Shown piece after piece: positions 54,508 through 63,874 of a DNA stretch of 64,000 nt. How positions within the stretch are numbered: position 1 is the first letter of the stretch; the number at the start of each line of letters is the position of its first letter. The notes below the pieces were generated by a model. The model had not been told where the DNA came from. It was given only the letters and a program-made list of their open reading frames with translations, and searched no databases. Position numbers and translations under genes: made by a program. Origin of the DNA: Nostoc flagelliforme FACHB-838 (GTDB lineage: Bacteria > Cyanobacteriota > Cyanobacteriia > Cyanobacteriales > Nostocaceae); NCBI RefSeq assembly GCF_014698065.1, contig NZ_JACJSI010000002.1, positions 62,001 to 126,000 of the forward strand, read 5' to 3'.

Positions 54508-55242
54508 GTGGTAACTATTAAATGTAGAAACATGACTTTTGATAATATCCAGGCAATTTTGTTTGACAAAAATGGTACTCTGGAAGATTCAGAAACGTAT
54601 TTGCGATCGCTAGCACAAAAAGCAGCAAGATTAATAGATGCTCAAATTCCTGGAACAGGAGAACCTTTATTGATGGCATTTGGCATCAATGCTAATCTTT
54701 TAGATCCCGCGGGTTTAATATCAGTAGCAAGCCGTCGGGAAACTGAAGTTGCGGCTGCGGCATATATTGCTGAAAGTGGGAAAGGATGGTTTGAGTGCTT
54801 AAAAATAGCCCGTCAAGCTTTGGATGAAGCGGAAAAATACATTGGACAAACCCCTTCACCATTGTTTATGGGTAGCCTAGACTTATTGAAATACCTACGG
54901 AAAGGTGGATTAAAACTTGGCATCCTCTCCGCTGCAACAACTGAAAAAGTACGTAATTTTGTCGCCAATCACCAATTAAATGATTATATCCAATTAGAAA
55001 TGGGAGTGGATGAGGGGCCAGGTAAACCAGATCCAGTGCTATTTTTGCAAGCTTGCCAAGCCTTGGGAGTTGAACCAGGCGCTACATTGATGGTGGGAGA
55101 TGCAGTGGGTGATATGCAAATGGCACGTAATGCTAAAGCCGCAGGTTGTATTGGTATCACTTGGGTGGGTAAGCCAGATAATGTTCGAGGTGCGGATGTG
55201 GTGATTAATCAACTTGATGAAATCCAGATTTTGGAGGATTAA
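54508..55242 (+). CDS. HAD-superfamily hydrolase (IA-like)
   Basis: 244 residues. Motif I is FDKNGTLEDSE (about residues 19-29): the usual DxDGT has Asn in place of the second Asp. Motif II is LGILSAATTEKV, motif III the Lys in GPGKPDP, and motif IV VGDAVGDMQMARNA. Phosphatase or phosphoglycolate-phosphatase-like function is possible; the Asn may alter it. GTG 54508 gives MVTIKCRNMTF, in line with relatives as I recall; ATG 54532 is an alternative. Single gene. Confidence 0.85.
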   Translation: MVTIKCRNMTFDNIQAILFDKNGTLEDSETYLRSLAQKAARLIDAQIPGTGEPLLMAFGINANLLDPAGLISVASRRETEVAAAAYIAESGKGWFECLKIARQALDEAEKYIGQTPSPLFMGSLDLLKYLRKGGLKLGILSAATTEKVRNFVANHQLNDYIQLEMGVDEGPGKPDPVLFLQACQALGVEPGATLMVGDAVGDMQMARNAKAAGCIGITWVGKPDNVRGADVVINQLDEIQILED

Positions 55243-55288
55243 TTTATAGCGCTTACCAGTATTTTTAGCTAATCGGAATGATTAAATC

Positions 55289-56392
55289 TTAGCTATAAGT
55301 TCCTACTCTCTCACTTGTTACCGCAACAGGTTCTGACTTGATATCATTTATCTTATTAAATTCTCCAGCCCGCCAGCTATCTGTTATATCCTTGATAAAA
55401 CTGGCAATAGGGATCGCAATTAACAAACCCAGCACTCCTCCTAACTTTGCCCCCAGCAGTAAAGAAATAACAACCCATACAGGATTTAAGCCGGTCAAAT
55501 TGCCGAGAATTCGCGGTGCAACAATATTAGAATTAACTTGGTCGATGGCAACAGCTACACCTAAAACTTCCACCCCTAGCCAAAAATTTTGTAGCGCGAC
55601 CAACAAACTTACTATGGCGATACCTACTCCTGTACCAAAGGGAAAAAGTGAAAACAAGCCAATACCAATACCAAAAAGTAAAGCTAGGGGAACTTGCAGT
55701 GCCAAAAACACCAGTGTAATTGTCACACCTAACACAGCCCCCAATGTTGCTTGACCAATGAAGTAATTGTGGAAATCCTCCCGCAGTAATTCCCGCATTT
55801 TTGGCCCAATGTTATTGGGAAACCACTGAAAAATTCCGTCCCAAAGACGTTCGCCGTTCAATGTTAGGTAGATAGTTAGCACTACCGCCAGTAGAACATT
55901 GAGGACAATACCAATTGTATCGACAGCAAAACCAAGAATTCTACCAGTAAAGGACTGAAGTTGGTTAGATAATCGTTCTAGAAGTTGGGTAAATAAACCA
56001 CTTAAATTAATGGGAAGTTGTTGTTGACTTAAGGCCCAATCTTGAAAAGTTTGCAGCTGCTGAGTGCCAGAATCTATCCAACTGGGCAAAATATTAGCCA
56101 GTTCAACAAGCTGTTGGATAATCAAGGGAACCAACGTGATGCCTAAAGCTCCTAAAACCACCGCAGTCAAAAGCAACACTCCCCCGATCGCGAGGTTGCG
56201 TTTTACCCCTTGTTCTTGAAGAAACTGGATTGGATAGTTCAATACAAAAGCCAGCAATATAGCGGCGGCAATAATGCTAACTAAAGGTTGAAAATATTGT
56301 ACAACCTGGATCAGTAGCCAGCCGTTGAGAATGGCAATGGGAAATGCCAATCCTATAGTTAACCATCGCGGTAGTTTGTTTGTTGATTGCAT
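55289..56392 (-). CDS. AI-2E family transporter (PerM-like)
   Basis: About 367 residues, eight predicted helices with a central soluble segment: SWIDSGTQQLQTFQDWALS (about 110-128). Conserved end region LGNLTGLNPVWVVISLLLGAK and GLLIAIPIASFIKDI mark the AI-2E exporter family (TqsA/PerM/YdiK). Substrate unknown; the name comes from one E. coli member. ATG 56392 (MQSTNKLPRWL) or 56407; the former has GGGG 9 bp upstream. Confidence 0.85.
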   Translation of the reverse strand: MQSTNKLPRWLTIGLAFPIAILNGWLLIQVVQYFQPLVSIIAAAILLAFVLNYPIQFLQEQGVKRNLAIGGVLLLTAVVLGALGITLVPLIIQQLVELANILPSWIDSGTQQLQTFQDWALSQQQLPINLSGLFTQLLERLSNQLQSFTGRILGFAVDTIGIVLNVLLAVVLTIYLTLNGERLWDGIFQWFPNNIGPKMRELLREDFHNYFIGQATLGAVLGVTITLVFLALQVPLALLFGIGIGLFSLFPFGTGVGIAIVSLLVALQNFWLGVEVLGVAVAIDQVNSNIVAPRILGNLTGLNPVWVVISLLLGAKLGGVLGLLIAIPIASFIKDITDSWRAGEFNKINDIKSEPVAVTSERVGTYS

Positions 56393-56492
56393 TAGTGATA
56401 ACCCCATAAGAGTTTGTTCTAACTTTATTTTGGCTTCTTGGGATGTGGGAAGTGTGGGGATGAGGGAGTAGGAGAAGAAGAATTAATAATCA

Positions 56493-56534
56493 ATGTCTAA
56501 TGACAAATGACAAATGACTAATGACAAATGAGTA
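56493..56534. repeat. STRR tract (TGACAAA / TGACTAA)
   Basis: Six tandem heptamers between the AI-2E permease gene and the Nudix gene stop. Confidence 0.75.
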
Positions 56535-56543
56535 ATCCCCAAA

Positions 56544-56978
56544 TTATGTTGGATTTTTCTCAATAAAATCCAACATAATTTTCTGATGCATTGCCCCCAA
56601 GGGTCGAATTTCGCCAGCGTTTTGTGAATAACAGTTACCTTGGCGAATATTTTCTAGGGTGAATAACCCCATATCCCAGCCCTCATTTAGAACCAGTTGA
56701 TTTAATTCCACCAAGAGTGGTGCATGAAAGACATGACGTACAACTCTTTCGTCACGATAACAGCCAAATTCAACAAAGGACGGTAGACTATAGCCGATTT
56801 CTTCTAAAATTTCTCGTTTTACCGCGATATCCGGTGTTTCCCCAGGTTCGATGTGACCGCCAAACAGCGCCCAGTAACCAGGGTAGAGAATACCGGGGAT
56901 GTTGTCGCGCAGTTGCATGAGAAAGTTGTTTTTTTGGTAGAGAATTGCGATCGCTACATGCACCTGTTCATTGTTCAT
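56544..56978 (-). CDS. Nudix hydrolase
   Basis: 144 residues with the full Nudix box: GGHIEPGETPDIAVKREILE and then EIGY, i.e. GX5EX7REUXEEXGU (about residues 40-62). Hydrolyses a nucleoside diphosphate linked to something else; substrate not predictable. Start NNEQVHVAIAILYQKNNFL. Followed by a putative OB-fold lipoprotein gene upstream on the same strand, 14 bp apart, so likely one transcription unit. Confidence 0.9.
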   Translation of the reverse strand: MNNEQVHVAIAILYQKNNFLMQLRDNIPGILYPGYWALFGGHIEPGETPDIAVKREILEEIGYSLPSFVEFGCYRDERVVRHVFHAPLLVELNQLVLNEGWDMGLFTLENIRQGNCYSQNAGEIRPLGAMHQKIMLDFIEKNPT

Positions 56979-56992
56979 ATCTTTATTGCTGA

Positions 56993-57409
56993 TTACTCTT
57001 CTTCTAAATAGACTTCCCCCAATTCTTTGCCAGCTAAGGGAATACTTCGGTAGCGAACTTTACCCTTAATTACCACTTGTGAACCCTCACCCAGATTCTT
57101 TTGATTGGTGACAACCCAAATTTTGCCAGTTGAATCACTTATTTCATAAGCCCACTGTTTGATCATGGGAGCTTGCTTTTCTACCTGACCTTGGATGTAA
57201 ACTATAGCCTGATTGTCTTGTTTTGGTTTAATTTTTCCAATCGGGGTGACATTTGTACCAATTTGTAAGCCATTTTTACTTAAGTTAGGCGATGTCAAGT
57301 TACCACAACTACAAAGCCCCCCTACCAGGAAAAAAGCTAACCCTAGGCGGTAAGGAATAATACTGTGCCTATACAAGAACGAAAGGTACAATTTTTTCGT
57401 TTGTCGCAT
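56993..57409 (-). CDS. Putative lipoprotein, OB-fold-like
   Basis: About 138 residues: lipoprotein signal with LGLAFFLVGGLCSC (lipobox Leu-Cys-Ser-Cys, lipidation on the last Cys) near residue 35, following a basic N-terminus. The mature domain is strand-rich: AIVYIQGQVEKQAPMI, KIWVVTNQKNLGEGSQVVI and KGKVRYRSI, a pattern like OB-fold domains of the YgiW/BOF type. ATG 57409 is preferred to GTG 57418. Upstream of the Nudix gene in the same direction. Confidence 0.7.
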   Translation of the reverse strand: MRQTKKLYLSFLYRHSIIPYRLGLAFFLVGGLCSCGNLTSPNLSKNGLQIGTNVTPIGKIKPKQDNQAIVYIQGQVEKQAPMIKQWAYEISDSTGKIWVVTNQKNLGEGSQVVIKGKVRYRSIPLAGKELGEVYLEEE

Positions 57410-57708
57410 GAAAGTCACCTATTTATTTTGGGCATTGGGTATTGGGGTTAGGGGAGAGGTGACAGCTTATAGGGAATAATCTGTTGTACTCTGTACCCTG
57501 TAACCTATTCCCTCCTTTACTCACCACTCCCCAATTCTTTATTCATCAGATGATGACGTTGATCTGAGAAAATAAACATTATGGATTTACTGTGAGAGAA
57601 ACGCTACGACATCAAACAGCAACACAATAATAGTCGAAAGTCAATATTTAAGAATCAATATTTTTACTTTGGACTTTCGAGAAAAGACGAATATAGCTGG
57701 GAATTTTC

Positions 57709-58596
57709 ATGGAAACAAAAACTGCCAAACTCCTTGATGGTAAAGCTTTAGCTGCAAAAATTCAGCAAGAACTTTCTGTTGCCATTACACAAATACAACC
57801 AAAAATTGGACGACCCCCTGGTTTAGCAGTGTTGATGGTTGGTGATAACCCAGCGTCAGCAGCTTATGTACGCAATAAAGAAAAAGCTTGTGCTAAAGTT
57901 GGTATTGCTTCTTTTGGCAAACATTTTCCCGCCCAAACAACCCTTGGCGAGTTAGAAGAGGTAATTGCTGCACTCAACCACGATGAAAGGGTGGATGGTA
58001 TTCTTGTGCAGTTGCCCTTACCTAACCACTTAGATGCTGTAACTCTGCTACATCAAATTGATCCCGATAAAGATGCTGATGGACTGCACCCAGTGAACTT
58101 GGGGCGATTAGTACGGGGAGAAACAGGTTTACGTAGCTGCACCCCGGCTGGTGTGATGCGGCTTTTGCAAGAATATAAGATTTCTTTACAGGGAAAACAG
58201 GCAGTAGTCGTGGGACGCAGTATTTTGGTAGGTAAACCGATGGCGTTGATGCTACTAGAAGCTGATGCCACAGTTACGATCGCTCACTCGCGATCGCATG
58301 ATCTTAAAACCATCACCCAAAATGCTGATATTCTAATTGCAGCAGTAGGCCGTCCCGGACTGATCTCTGCTGATATGGTGAAACCGGGCGCTGTTGTGGT
58401 AGATGTGGGAATGAATCGCGTCACCGATGCTAGTGGCAACAGTCGCTTAATTGGCGATGTCAATTTTGAATCAACTGCTGCTGTAGCAGGATTTATCACC
58501 CCCGTTCCTGGTGGTGTTGGTCCTATGACTGTCGCCATACTATTGCAAAATACATTTGCTAGCTATTCTAGGGCAGCAAGAGAACAAAGAGAGTGA
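57709..58596 (+). CDS. folD: Methylenetetrahydrofolate dehydrogenase/cyclohydrolase
   Basis: Bifunctional enzyme of one-carbon metabolism interconverting 5,10-methylene-, methenyl- and 10-formyl-tetrahydrofolate. 295 residues. Catalytic Lys in [14 protein letters not shown] (about residues 50-63), [10 protein letters not shown], the NADP motif [16 protein letters not shown], and [15 protein letters not shown] at the C-terminus. Followed by a repeat-rich 160-bp gap and crtE, an order common in cyanobacteria. Confidence 0.96.
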   Translation: METKTAKLLDGKALAAKIQQELSVAITQIQPKIGRPPGLAVLMVGDNPASAAYVRNKEKACAKVGIASFGKHFPAQTTLGELEEVIAALNHDERVDGILVQLPLPNHLDAVTLLHQIDPDKDADGLHPVNLGRLVRGETGLRSCTPAGVMRLLQEYKISLQGKQAVVVGRSILVGKPMALMLLEADATVTIAHSRSHDLKTITQNADILIAAVGRPGLISADMVKPGAVVVDVGMNRVTDASGNSRLIGDVNFESTAAVAGFITPVPGGVGPMTVAILLQNTFASYSRAAREQRE

Positions 58597-58682
58597 TGAG
58601 TTAAAAGTGATGAGTTAAAAGTTAAGAGTTATTAATTCCTAACTCCTAACTCCTAATTCCTAACTTTTAACTCCTAACTCTT
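58594..58682. repeat. Inverted heptamer repeat tract between folD and crtE
   Basis: GAGTTAAAAGTGATGAGTTAAAAG then TTAAGAGTTATT faces CCTAACTCCTAACTCCTAATTCC, so the tract can pair with itself. A STRR-type tract. Confidence 0.65.
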
Positions 58683-58756
58683 CATTTTTTCAGCGCCACA
58701 GCACCTTAAAATTGTGACGTATGAGACGAAAATCGCAAAATGTTAGGATTTAAAGC

Positions 58757-59689
58757 ATGGTAGCAACTGATAACGTTCAAAAGACACCACCAGAGGAAGC
58801 CACGTTTAACTTAGCAGCCTATCTAAAAGAGCGACAAAAGCTTTGTGATACTGCCTTGGATCAGGCTATCCCGATCATTTATCCAGAAAAGATTTATGAG
58901 GCGATGCGCTACTCGTTATTAGCTGGAGGCAAGCGTGTACGTCCTATTCTTTGCCTTGCTACCTGTGAAATGATGGGTGGAACTATTGAGATGGCCATGC
59001 CAACGGCTTGTGCGGTGGAGATGATCCATACAATGTCGTTGATTCATGACGACCTCCCAGCGATGGATAATGACGATTACCGTCGTGGAAAGCTGACGAA
59101 TCATAAAGTCTATGGCGAAGATGTGGCGATTTTAGCTGGCGATGGCTTATTAGCTCTCGCTTTTGAGTTTGTTGCCATTGAAACCCCCCAAAACGTTCCT
59201 AGAGAGCTAGTCTTGCAGGTAATTGCCCGTCTTGGTCGGGCGCTGGGGGCAGGTGGCTTGGTCGGCGGTCAAGTTGTCGATTTAGAGTCAGAAGGTAAAC
59301 CAGATATTTCCCTAGAAACCCTAAATTTCATTCATAAACACAAAACAGCCGCTCTTTTGGAAGCTTGCGTAGTTTGTGGCGGGATCATAGCTGGGGCATC
59401 ACCTGAAGATGTGCAACGACTGACCCGTTATGCTCAAAATATTGGGCTAGCATTCCAAATTATCGATGATATTTTAGATGTCACTTCTACCCAAGAGCAA
59501 TTAGGTAAAACTGCTGGCAAAGACCAAAAGGCGCAGAAAGTGACCTATCCTAGCCTTTGGGGGCTTGAAGAATCGCGCTCAAAAGCCCAAGAGCTAGTTA
59601 AAGCAGCTTGTGTAGAATTAGAACCATTTGGAGACAAAGCCAAACAACTCCAAGCGATCGCTCATTTTATTACCAGCCGCAAGAACTAG
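58757..59689 (+). CDS. crtE: Geranylgeranyl diphosphate synthase
   Basis: Makes GGPP for carotenoids, chlorophyll phytol and quinone tails. 310 residues, all-helical prenyltransferase. First Asp-rich motif [10 protein letters not shown] (about residues 95-104) preceded by [10 protein letters not shown]; second motif [11 protein letters not shown] (about 235-245); [18 protein letters not shown] and the [14 protein letters not shown] start block are typical of type II/III GGPP synthase. Downstream is a divergent-PAP2 gene; upstream folD. Confidence 0.94.
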   Translation: MVATDNVQKTPPEEATFNLAAYLKERQKLCDTALDQAIPIIYPEKIYEAMRYSLLAGGKRVRPILCLATCEMMGGTIEMAMPTACAVEMIHTMSLIHDDLPAMDNDDYRRGKLTNHKVYGEDVAILAGDGLLALAFEFVAIETPQNVPRELVLQVIARLGRALGAGGLVGGQVVDLESEGKPDISLETLNFIHKHKTAALLEACVVCGGIIAGASPEDVQRLTRYAQNIGLAFQIIDDILDVTSTQEQLGKTAGKDQKAQKVTYPSLWGLEESRSKAQELVKAACVELEPFGDKAKQLQAIAHFITSRKN

Positions 59690-59950
59690 TAATGCTTTAG
59701 GGAATTCGTAATTTCTATAGCGTAAGCGTTTAATTGGTTTTGAATGGGTGGTTTATTGATGCCATGCTGTACTACACCTGCTAGCAGAATTCAAAACTCG
59801 AAAAGCTGATCAAGTAAGTTTTTGGATGATTTTGAATAATGGGTCTGTTTCCACCGTGATGTACTAAGTTAATTTTGAATTTTAGGTTGAATCTAAATGT
59901 TTCCTCAACCAACAACTGCTGCTAATATTTACTAACCTAACCAAAATACC

Positions 59951-60406
59951 ATGCAGGACATAGGCAACATTTTAGACAACCGGGTGCTGCTGGTTGCTCT
60001 GGTAGCTTGTTTAATTGCTCAAGCATTAAAGCTCGTAGTCGAGATCGTCAAAAATCGCAAACTGAATGTGCGTGTTTTGGTGACAACCGGAGGTATGCCC
60101 AGTGCCCATTCGGCTCTGGTTACAGCTCTAGCCGCAGGTGTAGGGCAAACACTGGGTTGGGCATCTCCTGATTTTGCCGTTGCGATCGTTTTTGCCATCA
60201 TCGTCATGTATGATGCAGCCGGAGTTCGCCAAGCGGCCGGTAAGCAAGCTCGTATCCTCAATCAAATGATTGATGAATTATTTCATGAAAAACCAGACTT
60301 TAGCCAAGACCGTCTGAAAGAATTACTCGGACATACACCAGTTCAGGTAATCGCTGGGTCGGCTTTGGGCATAACCATCTATTGGTTAGCTAGGTCTGCT
60401 TATTAG
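59951..60406 (+). CDS. Divergent PAP2 family membrane protein (DUF212)
   Basis: 151 residues. The core is TTGGMPSAHSALVTALAAGV (about residues 49-68, with the PSAHS motif), then VMYDAAGVRQAAGKQARILN (about 80-99), both typical of the divergent PAP2/acid-phosphatase family found beside crtE in cyanobacteria. Helices at the N-terminus (LLVALVACLIAQALKLVV) and C-terminus. Possibly a lipid-phosphate or prenyl-diphosphate phosphatase; inferred from fold and position only. Confidence 0.85.
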   Translation: MQDIGNILDNRVLLVALVACLIAQALKLVVEIVKNRKLNVRVLVTTGGMPSAHSALVTALAAGVGQTLGWASPDFAVAIVFAIIVMYDAAGVRQAAGKQARILNQMIDELFHEKPDFSQDRLKELLGHTPVQVIAGSALGITIYWLARSAY

Positions 60407-60427
60407 TCAATAGTCTACAGCCCAGAG

Positions 60428-60467
60428 TTTATTAACTAATGACCAATGACTAATGACTAATGACTAC
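60428..60467. repeat. STRR tract (ACCAATG / ACTAATG)
   Basis: Four to five tandem heptamers between convergent genes, reaching the stop codon of the minus-strand gene. Confidence 0.7.
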
Positions 60468-61150
60468 AACCGCACACTTGAGCGCAGCAAAATCACCTTA
60501 CGACTATCTACTATGCTGGCAATGAAACCGCCATTGTTTAGCTTTTGCAATGTATTGTATGCTTCACTTTGGTTAGTTGTATAAACTGCCAGCAAGTAAG
60601 GGCGTTGTCCATAAGAAACAAAACCGACGTTACCTCCTACTGCTTGCTGCACACTATTTACTAGTTCTGGACGGTTGTAATAATCTACCAGCACTGCATA
60701 ACCCTCTCCTAAAGCTTGAGGATTATAGCTGACTGTTGGCTGAGGTGGCTGTGCCTGCCGCTGTGGTTGTGGCTGTGGCTGTGCCTGCCGCTGTGGTTGT
60801 GGCTGTACATCTGGTGTTGTTGGTCGAGTGGTAATTATGGCAGACAAGCCAACAATATTGCTGACATATCTCGCCCAACGATTAGCATCGTCGATTTTGT
60901 TAAAGCCCCCTACTCGCGTCACAGTTTCGTTGAGATATTTGCAGGTGATGGTTTTAAGTTCAGGTGGTAAGGCACTACGCAACTGCTTTTGATTATTTGT
61001 TGTGGGGCTGACTACTAATAAAAGATACTCACCCGCATTTGGTGGTTGACAAGAGGGAATGGCTTGTTGGGCAAAGACAGAGCTTATGCCACCAATCAAC
61101 CCTGCCATCGCTAATCCTAAAACACTTGGTAAAGTCGGAAATCTATGCAC
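60464..61150 (-). CDS. Exported protein, duplicated SPOR-like fold with Gln/Pro linker
   Basis: 228 residues. Signal peptide (LGLAMAGLIGGISSVFAQQ) near the start. Two related alpha-beta blocks: NAGEYLLLVVSPTTNNQKQL with a later IDDANRWARYVSNIVGLSA, and GEGYAVLVDYYNRPELVNSV with ATYN... like AYNTLQKLNNGGFIAS. The repeat pattern recalls SPOR domains, not certain. Between them is a repetitive Gln-Pro-Arg linker (QPQPQRQAQP repeats, about residues 115-140). Periplasmic role in cell-wall binding is inference. Confidence 0.65.
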   Translation of the reverse strand: MHRFPTLPSVLGLAMAGLIGGISSVFAQQAIPSCQPPNAGEYLLLVVSPTTNNQKQLRSALPPELKTITCKYLNETVTRVGGFNKIDDANRWARYVSNIVGLSAIITTRPTTPDVQPQPQRQAQPQPQPQRQAQPPQPTVSYNPQALGEGYAVLVDYYNRPELVNSVQQAVGGNVGFVSYGQRPYLLAVYTTNQSEAYNTLQKLNNGGFIASIVDSRKVILLRSSVRL

Positions 61151-61390
61151 AAAAGTTAGATTATGTAAATCAAGGTGTCTTAGAAGATTTTATAAGAAAA
61201 AAGATAAAAACCTAGTTAGTTCAGTATGGCAATAAAAAGAGTGTCAAAAAATATATTTTGCTACTCAAAAATAAAATTAGAAAGTGGGGAATAGAGAAGG
61301 GAATAGGTTACAGGTTAGAGGGTACAGATTATTCCCTATAACCTGTCACCTCTAACCTAATCCCAATGCCCAATGCCCCATGCCCCATCC

Positions 61391-61720
61391 CTAAGATACG
61401 GTAGCTAACGATGCCAAAGCATCTGGTATTGCTTCAGAAGGAGCCTGGAATTCTCCTGTAATGACGTACTCTAAACGCAGTTTTAACCAAGTAATAAATT
61501 GAGGATTAGTAGAAATAATCGCCACTGCTGGTTGAGGACATTTTTCCTTTAGCTCTTTAAACTGCGGTGTTTCCAAGAAAGCTGGTTGTTCAACCAACCA
61601 AAAATCTATTTGTTTTTCTTGTTCGTGGTAATGACGGGTACGTTCTTTAATAACTTCGTGTATCGGTTCTTCTTCGAGAAGAAAACGTTTACTAGCCAAA
61701 ACGTAATAGTATGTTTGCAT
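61391..61720 (-). CDS. ycf54: Ycf54, MgPME-cyclase accessory protein
   Basis: Needed for Mg-protoporphyrin IX monomethyl ester cyclase, a chlorophyll synthesis step. 109 residues from ATG 61720 (MQTYYYVLASKRFLLEEEP), since AAGGA lies 5 bp upstream; a longer frame and an ATG at 61726 are less suited. Conserved: EKQIDFWLVEQPAFLETP, PQPAVAIISTNPQFITWLK and EYVITGEFQAPSE. Downstream of a SnoaL-like gene on the same strand with a 65-bp gap, so co-transcription is likely. Confidence 0.93.
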   Translation of the reverse strand: MQTYYYVLASKRFLLEEEPIHEVIKERTRHYHEQEKQIDFWLVEQPAFLETPQFKELKEKCPQPAVAIISTNPQFITWLKLRLEYVITGEFQAPSEAIPDALASLATVS

Positions 61721-61785
61721 TTTCATCCTTTGGTTGCTATGTGAATAATTTAAGGGCACAGTCCTGCACTCTGTACCCTTACAAG

Positions 61786-62505
61786 CTAAATTTTGTGGGA
61801 TTTCTTGAACCAAGAACTGAACGGACAAGCACTTTTTTGGTTTTCAGCATTGGTTTGTTTGCCACCAGATGTTAGCTTTTCCAAAAACAGATTATTGTCA
61901 AAGTAGTGTTCTAAGGAAATAACTTTCAAGTCATCGGTAACTTTTGCAATGCTCATGCCGATAATTTCTACTGTCTCTCCAGTAGGTGCATGGCCTTTAT
62001 ATTGTCCGTTAAAATGTCCCCAATGCCGCCATTTGAATGTGACATTTGGTGGGCCTGAGAAAACTTCCAGTACTTCCCAAGGAAATCCTTGAGGAAATGT
62101 TGTGTGGAAGACTTTTGCGGATGATTCAAAGCTTTCTTCTGAAGCCTTGTAATGTTCTGAATCAGCCATAAATAAATTGTAAGTACCTTGGGCTGATAAA
62201 TCTGCTGCGGTATACTCTACTCCGCCATTGGTACTCACCCGAAAGTTTTCATTAACAATAGATAACCACTGTTGAGGGTTAGCTTTGAAGGATACCTCCA
62301 TCTCGAAGGTTCGCACTAAGTTTTGCACGATCGCTTCTAGTGTACCTTCAAGGTGATTGTAGATACTTTCTTTAGCGAGGTTCTCTTTGGAACGGGAATA
62401 ATCAGGCGGTGTCTGATAACGCCACTCGACATCAGTGCTTTCAGCTATCACTCGATCTCGATCCTGTACCCAAAGCGGCAGGTTGTTAGATTGTGTTGCG
62501 CTCAT
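61786..62505 (-). CDS. SnoaL-like fold protein
   Basis: About 239 residues from ATG 62505 (MSATQSNNLPLWVQ). Core cone-shaped alpha+beta fold: LEAIVQNLVRTFEMEVSF, ADLSAQGTYNLFMADSEHY, FPQGFPWEVLEVFSGPP and EIIGMSIAKVTDDLKVISLE (about residues 175-195) match SnoaL/ester-cyclase-like proteins. The C-terminus is a short Lys/Ser tail. Function unknown; immediately upstream of ycf54, it may take part in tetrapyrrole metabolism, which is inference. A TTG-type extension to 62556 is less likely. Confidence 0.7.
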   Translation of the reverse strand: MSATQSNNLPLWVQDRDRVIAESTDVEWRYQTPPDYSRSKENLAKESIYNHLEGTLEAIVQNLVRTFEMEVSFKANPQQWLSIVNENFRVSTNGGVEYTAADLSAQGTYNLFMADSEHYKASEESFESSAKVFHTTFPQGFPWEVLEVFSGPPNVTFKWRHWGHFNGQYKGHAPTGETVEIIGMSIAKVTDDLKVISLEHYFDNNLFLEKLTSGGKQTNAENQKSACPFSSWFKKSHKI

Positions 62506-62606
62506 AGAAGTTTTTGCTGAAGATTTGATCCCAATTTCTAGATTTCGCAGTGACAACCCTCTGTGGGGGATTGGGAACTGGGGCAGATGAGGGAAAAACC
62601 AATACC

Positions 62607-63332
62607 CTATGCCCCATTCCCTCTTATAGCTTGTTTCATCTCTCGGACTGCCCTTTCTATACCTACTAATGCTGCCCGGCTGATGATGGTATGACCAATA
62701 TTCAGTTCTTCCATGCCTGGAAGCACAGCCACCGGATAGACGTTCCAGTAGGTGAGTCCATGACCAGCGTTGACTCGTAATCCAGCTTGAATCGCTTGTT
62801 CACACCCTTTAGCTAATATGGCTAATTCTCGCTGGCGATTTGCTTCATCCTTAGCCTCAGCGTATTGTCCGGTGTGCAATTCAATAAACTGCGCTTGCAC
62901 CTTGACAGATGCTTCGATTTGTGCGGCTTCTGCGTCGATAAATAAACTAACTGGAATATTAGCGCTTTGCAATTTATCGACTATCTCACTTATTCTAGCA
63001 ATTTGCCCGACAATATCTAATCCGCCTTCTGTTGTGACTTCTTGGCGCTTTTCGGGGACTAAGGTCACGTAATCTGGTTTGATATCAAGAGCGATCGCTA
63101 GCATTTCGTCTGTAGCGGCCATTTCTAAATTAAGGTGCGATCGCACTGTTTGCCGCAATATCTGCACATCCCTGTCCTGGATATGCCGCCGATCTTCGCG
63201 CAGATGCACTGTAATTCCATCTGCACCGCCTAATTCTGCCAGCACCGCCGCAGCTACGGGGTCTGGTTCCACCGTCCGCCGTGCTTGCCGGATAGTGGCG
63301 ATGTGGTCAATGTTAACGCCAAGTGTAGCCAC
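62607..63332 (-). CDS. pdxJ: Pyridoxine 5'-phosphate synthase
   Basis: Condenses 1-deoxy-D-xylulose-5-phosphate with 3-amino-1-hydroxyacetone phosphate to make vitamin B6. 241 residues, TIM-barrel. N-terminus [34 protein letters not shown] (about residues 34-47) and the C-terminal [18 protein letters not shown] are conserved. Single gene; start ATG at 63332. Confidence 0.96.
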   Translation of the reverse strand: MATLGVNIDHIATIRQARRTVEPDPVAAAVLAELGGADGITVHLREDRRHIQDRDVQILRQTVRSHLNLEMAATDEMLAIALDIKPDYVTLVPEKRQEVTTEGGLDIVGQIARISEIVDKLQSANIPVSLFIDAEAAQIEASVKVQAQFIELHTGQYAEAKDEANRQRELAILAKGCEQAIQAGLRVNAGHGLTYWNVYPVAVLPGMEELNIGHTIISRAALVGIERAVREMKQAIRGNGA

Positions 63333-63517
63333 CCCAAATTTCTCCCAAATCCACAGTCCTCAGAACTTGATTTTACCGGAAATACCGGGAGTTTTGCTGG
63401 AGAAGCTAAAGACAGATTACACACGTAAAATAGTTTTACTCAGCACTCTTGATTTTTCTTGTTGTGAAGAATAATTTATGATAAAAATCTAAGGCTTTCT
63501 GAGAAAGGCGATCGCTC

Positions 63518-63661
63518 ATGACTACTGAGACAAATCCAGCAGCCATTGTGGACTGGGAACCCCCCATGCCTCCTACAGATTTAATTTTTGATGATAGTGA
63601 ACCCTTAGAATCAAATCGCCACCGTATTGCCATGAATGTGTTGATTCGGTCATTGCGTTAA
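63518..63661 (+). pseudogene. Truncated Uma2 N-terminal fragment
   Basis: 47 codons from ATG 63518: MTTETNPAAIVDWEPPMPPT, then DLIFDDSEPLESNRHRIAMN and VLIRSLR, followed by TAA and TAG. This is the N-terminal start of one Uma2 subfamily (PPMPPTDLIFDDxEPLESNRHR), cut off after about 47 residues. The remainder is missing; hicB begins at once. A gene remnant. Confidence 0.65.
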
Positions 63662-63664
63662 TAG

Positions 63665-63874
63665 ATGAAAAGACAAGTTATTATCTATCCAGGAGAAGAT
63701 GGTTATTGGGTAGCTGAATGCCCTAGCTTACCTGCTTGTATCAGCCAAGGAAAAACGAAAAAAGGAGCTATTGGCAATATTAAGAAAGCTACTGAATTAT
63801 ATATTGAAGTATTAAAAGAAGAAGGTCGTCCTATTCCAGAAGATAACTTGGAAACAGTTTTAGTCGATGTATGA
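63665..63874 (+). CDS. hicB: HicB-type antitoxin
   Basis: 69 residues: RQVIIYPGEDGYWVAECPSL, ACISQGKTKKGAIGNIKKAT and YIEVLKEEGRPIPEDN form the HicB fold. The antitoxin comes first and its last codons overlap the hicA start (ATG 63871) by four bases. No C-terminal DNA-binding domain. The toxin partner is inactivated by a stop codon, leaving the antitoxin intact. Confidence 0.85.
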   Translation: MKRQVIIYPGEDGYWVAECPSLPACISQGKTKKGAIGNIKKATELYIEVLKEEGRPIPEDNLETVLVDV

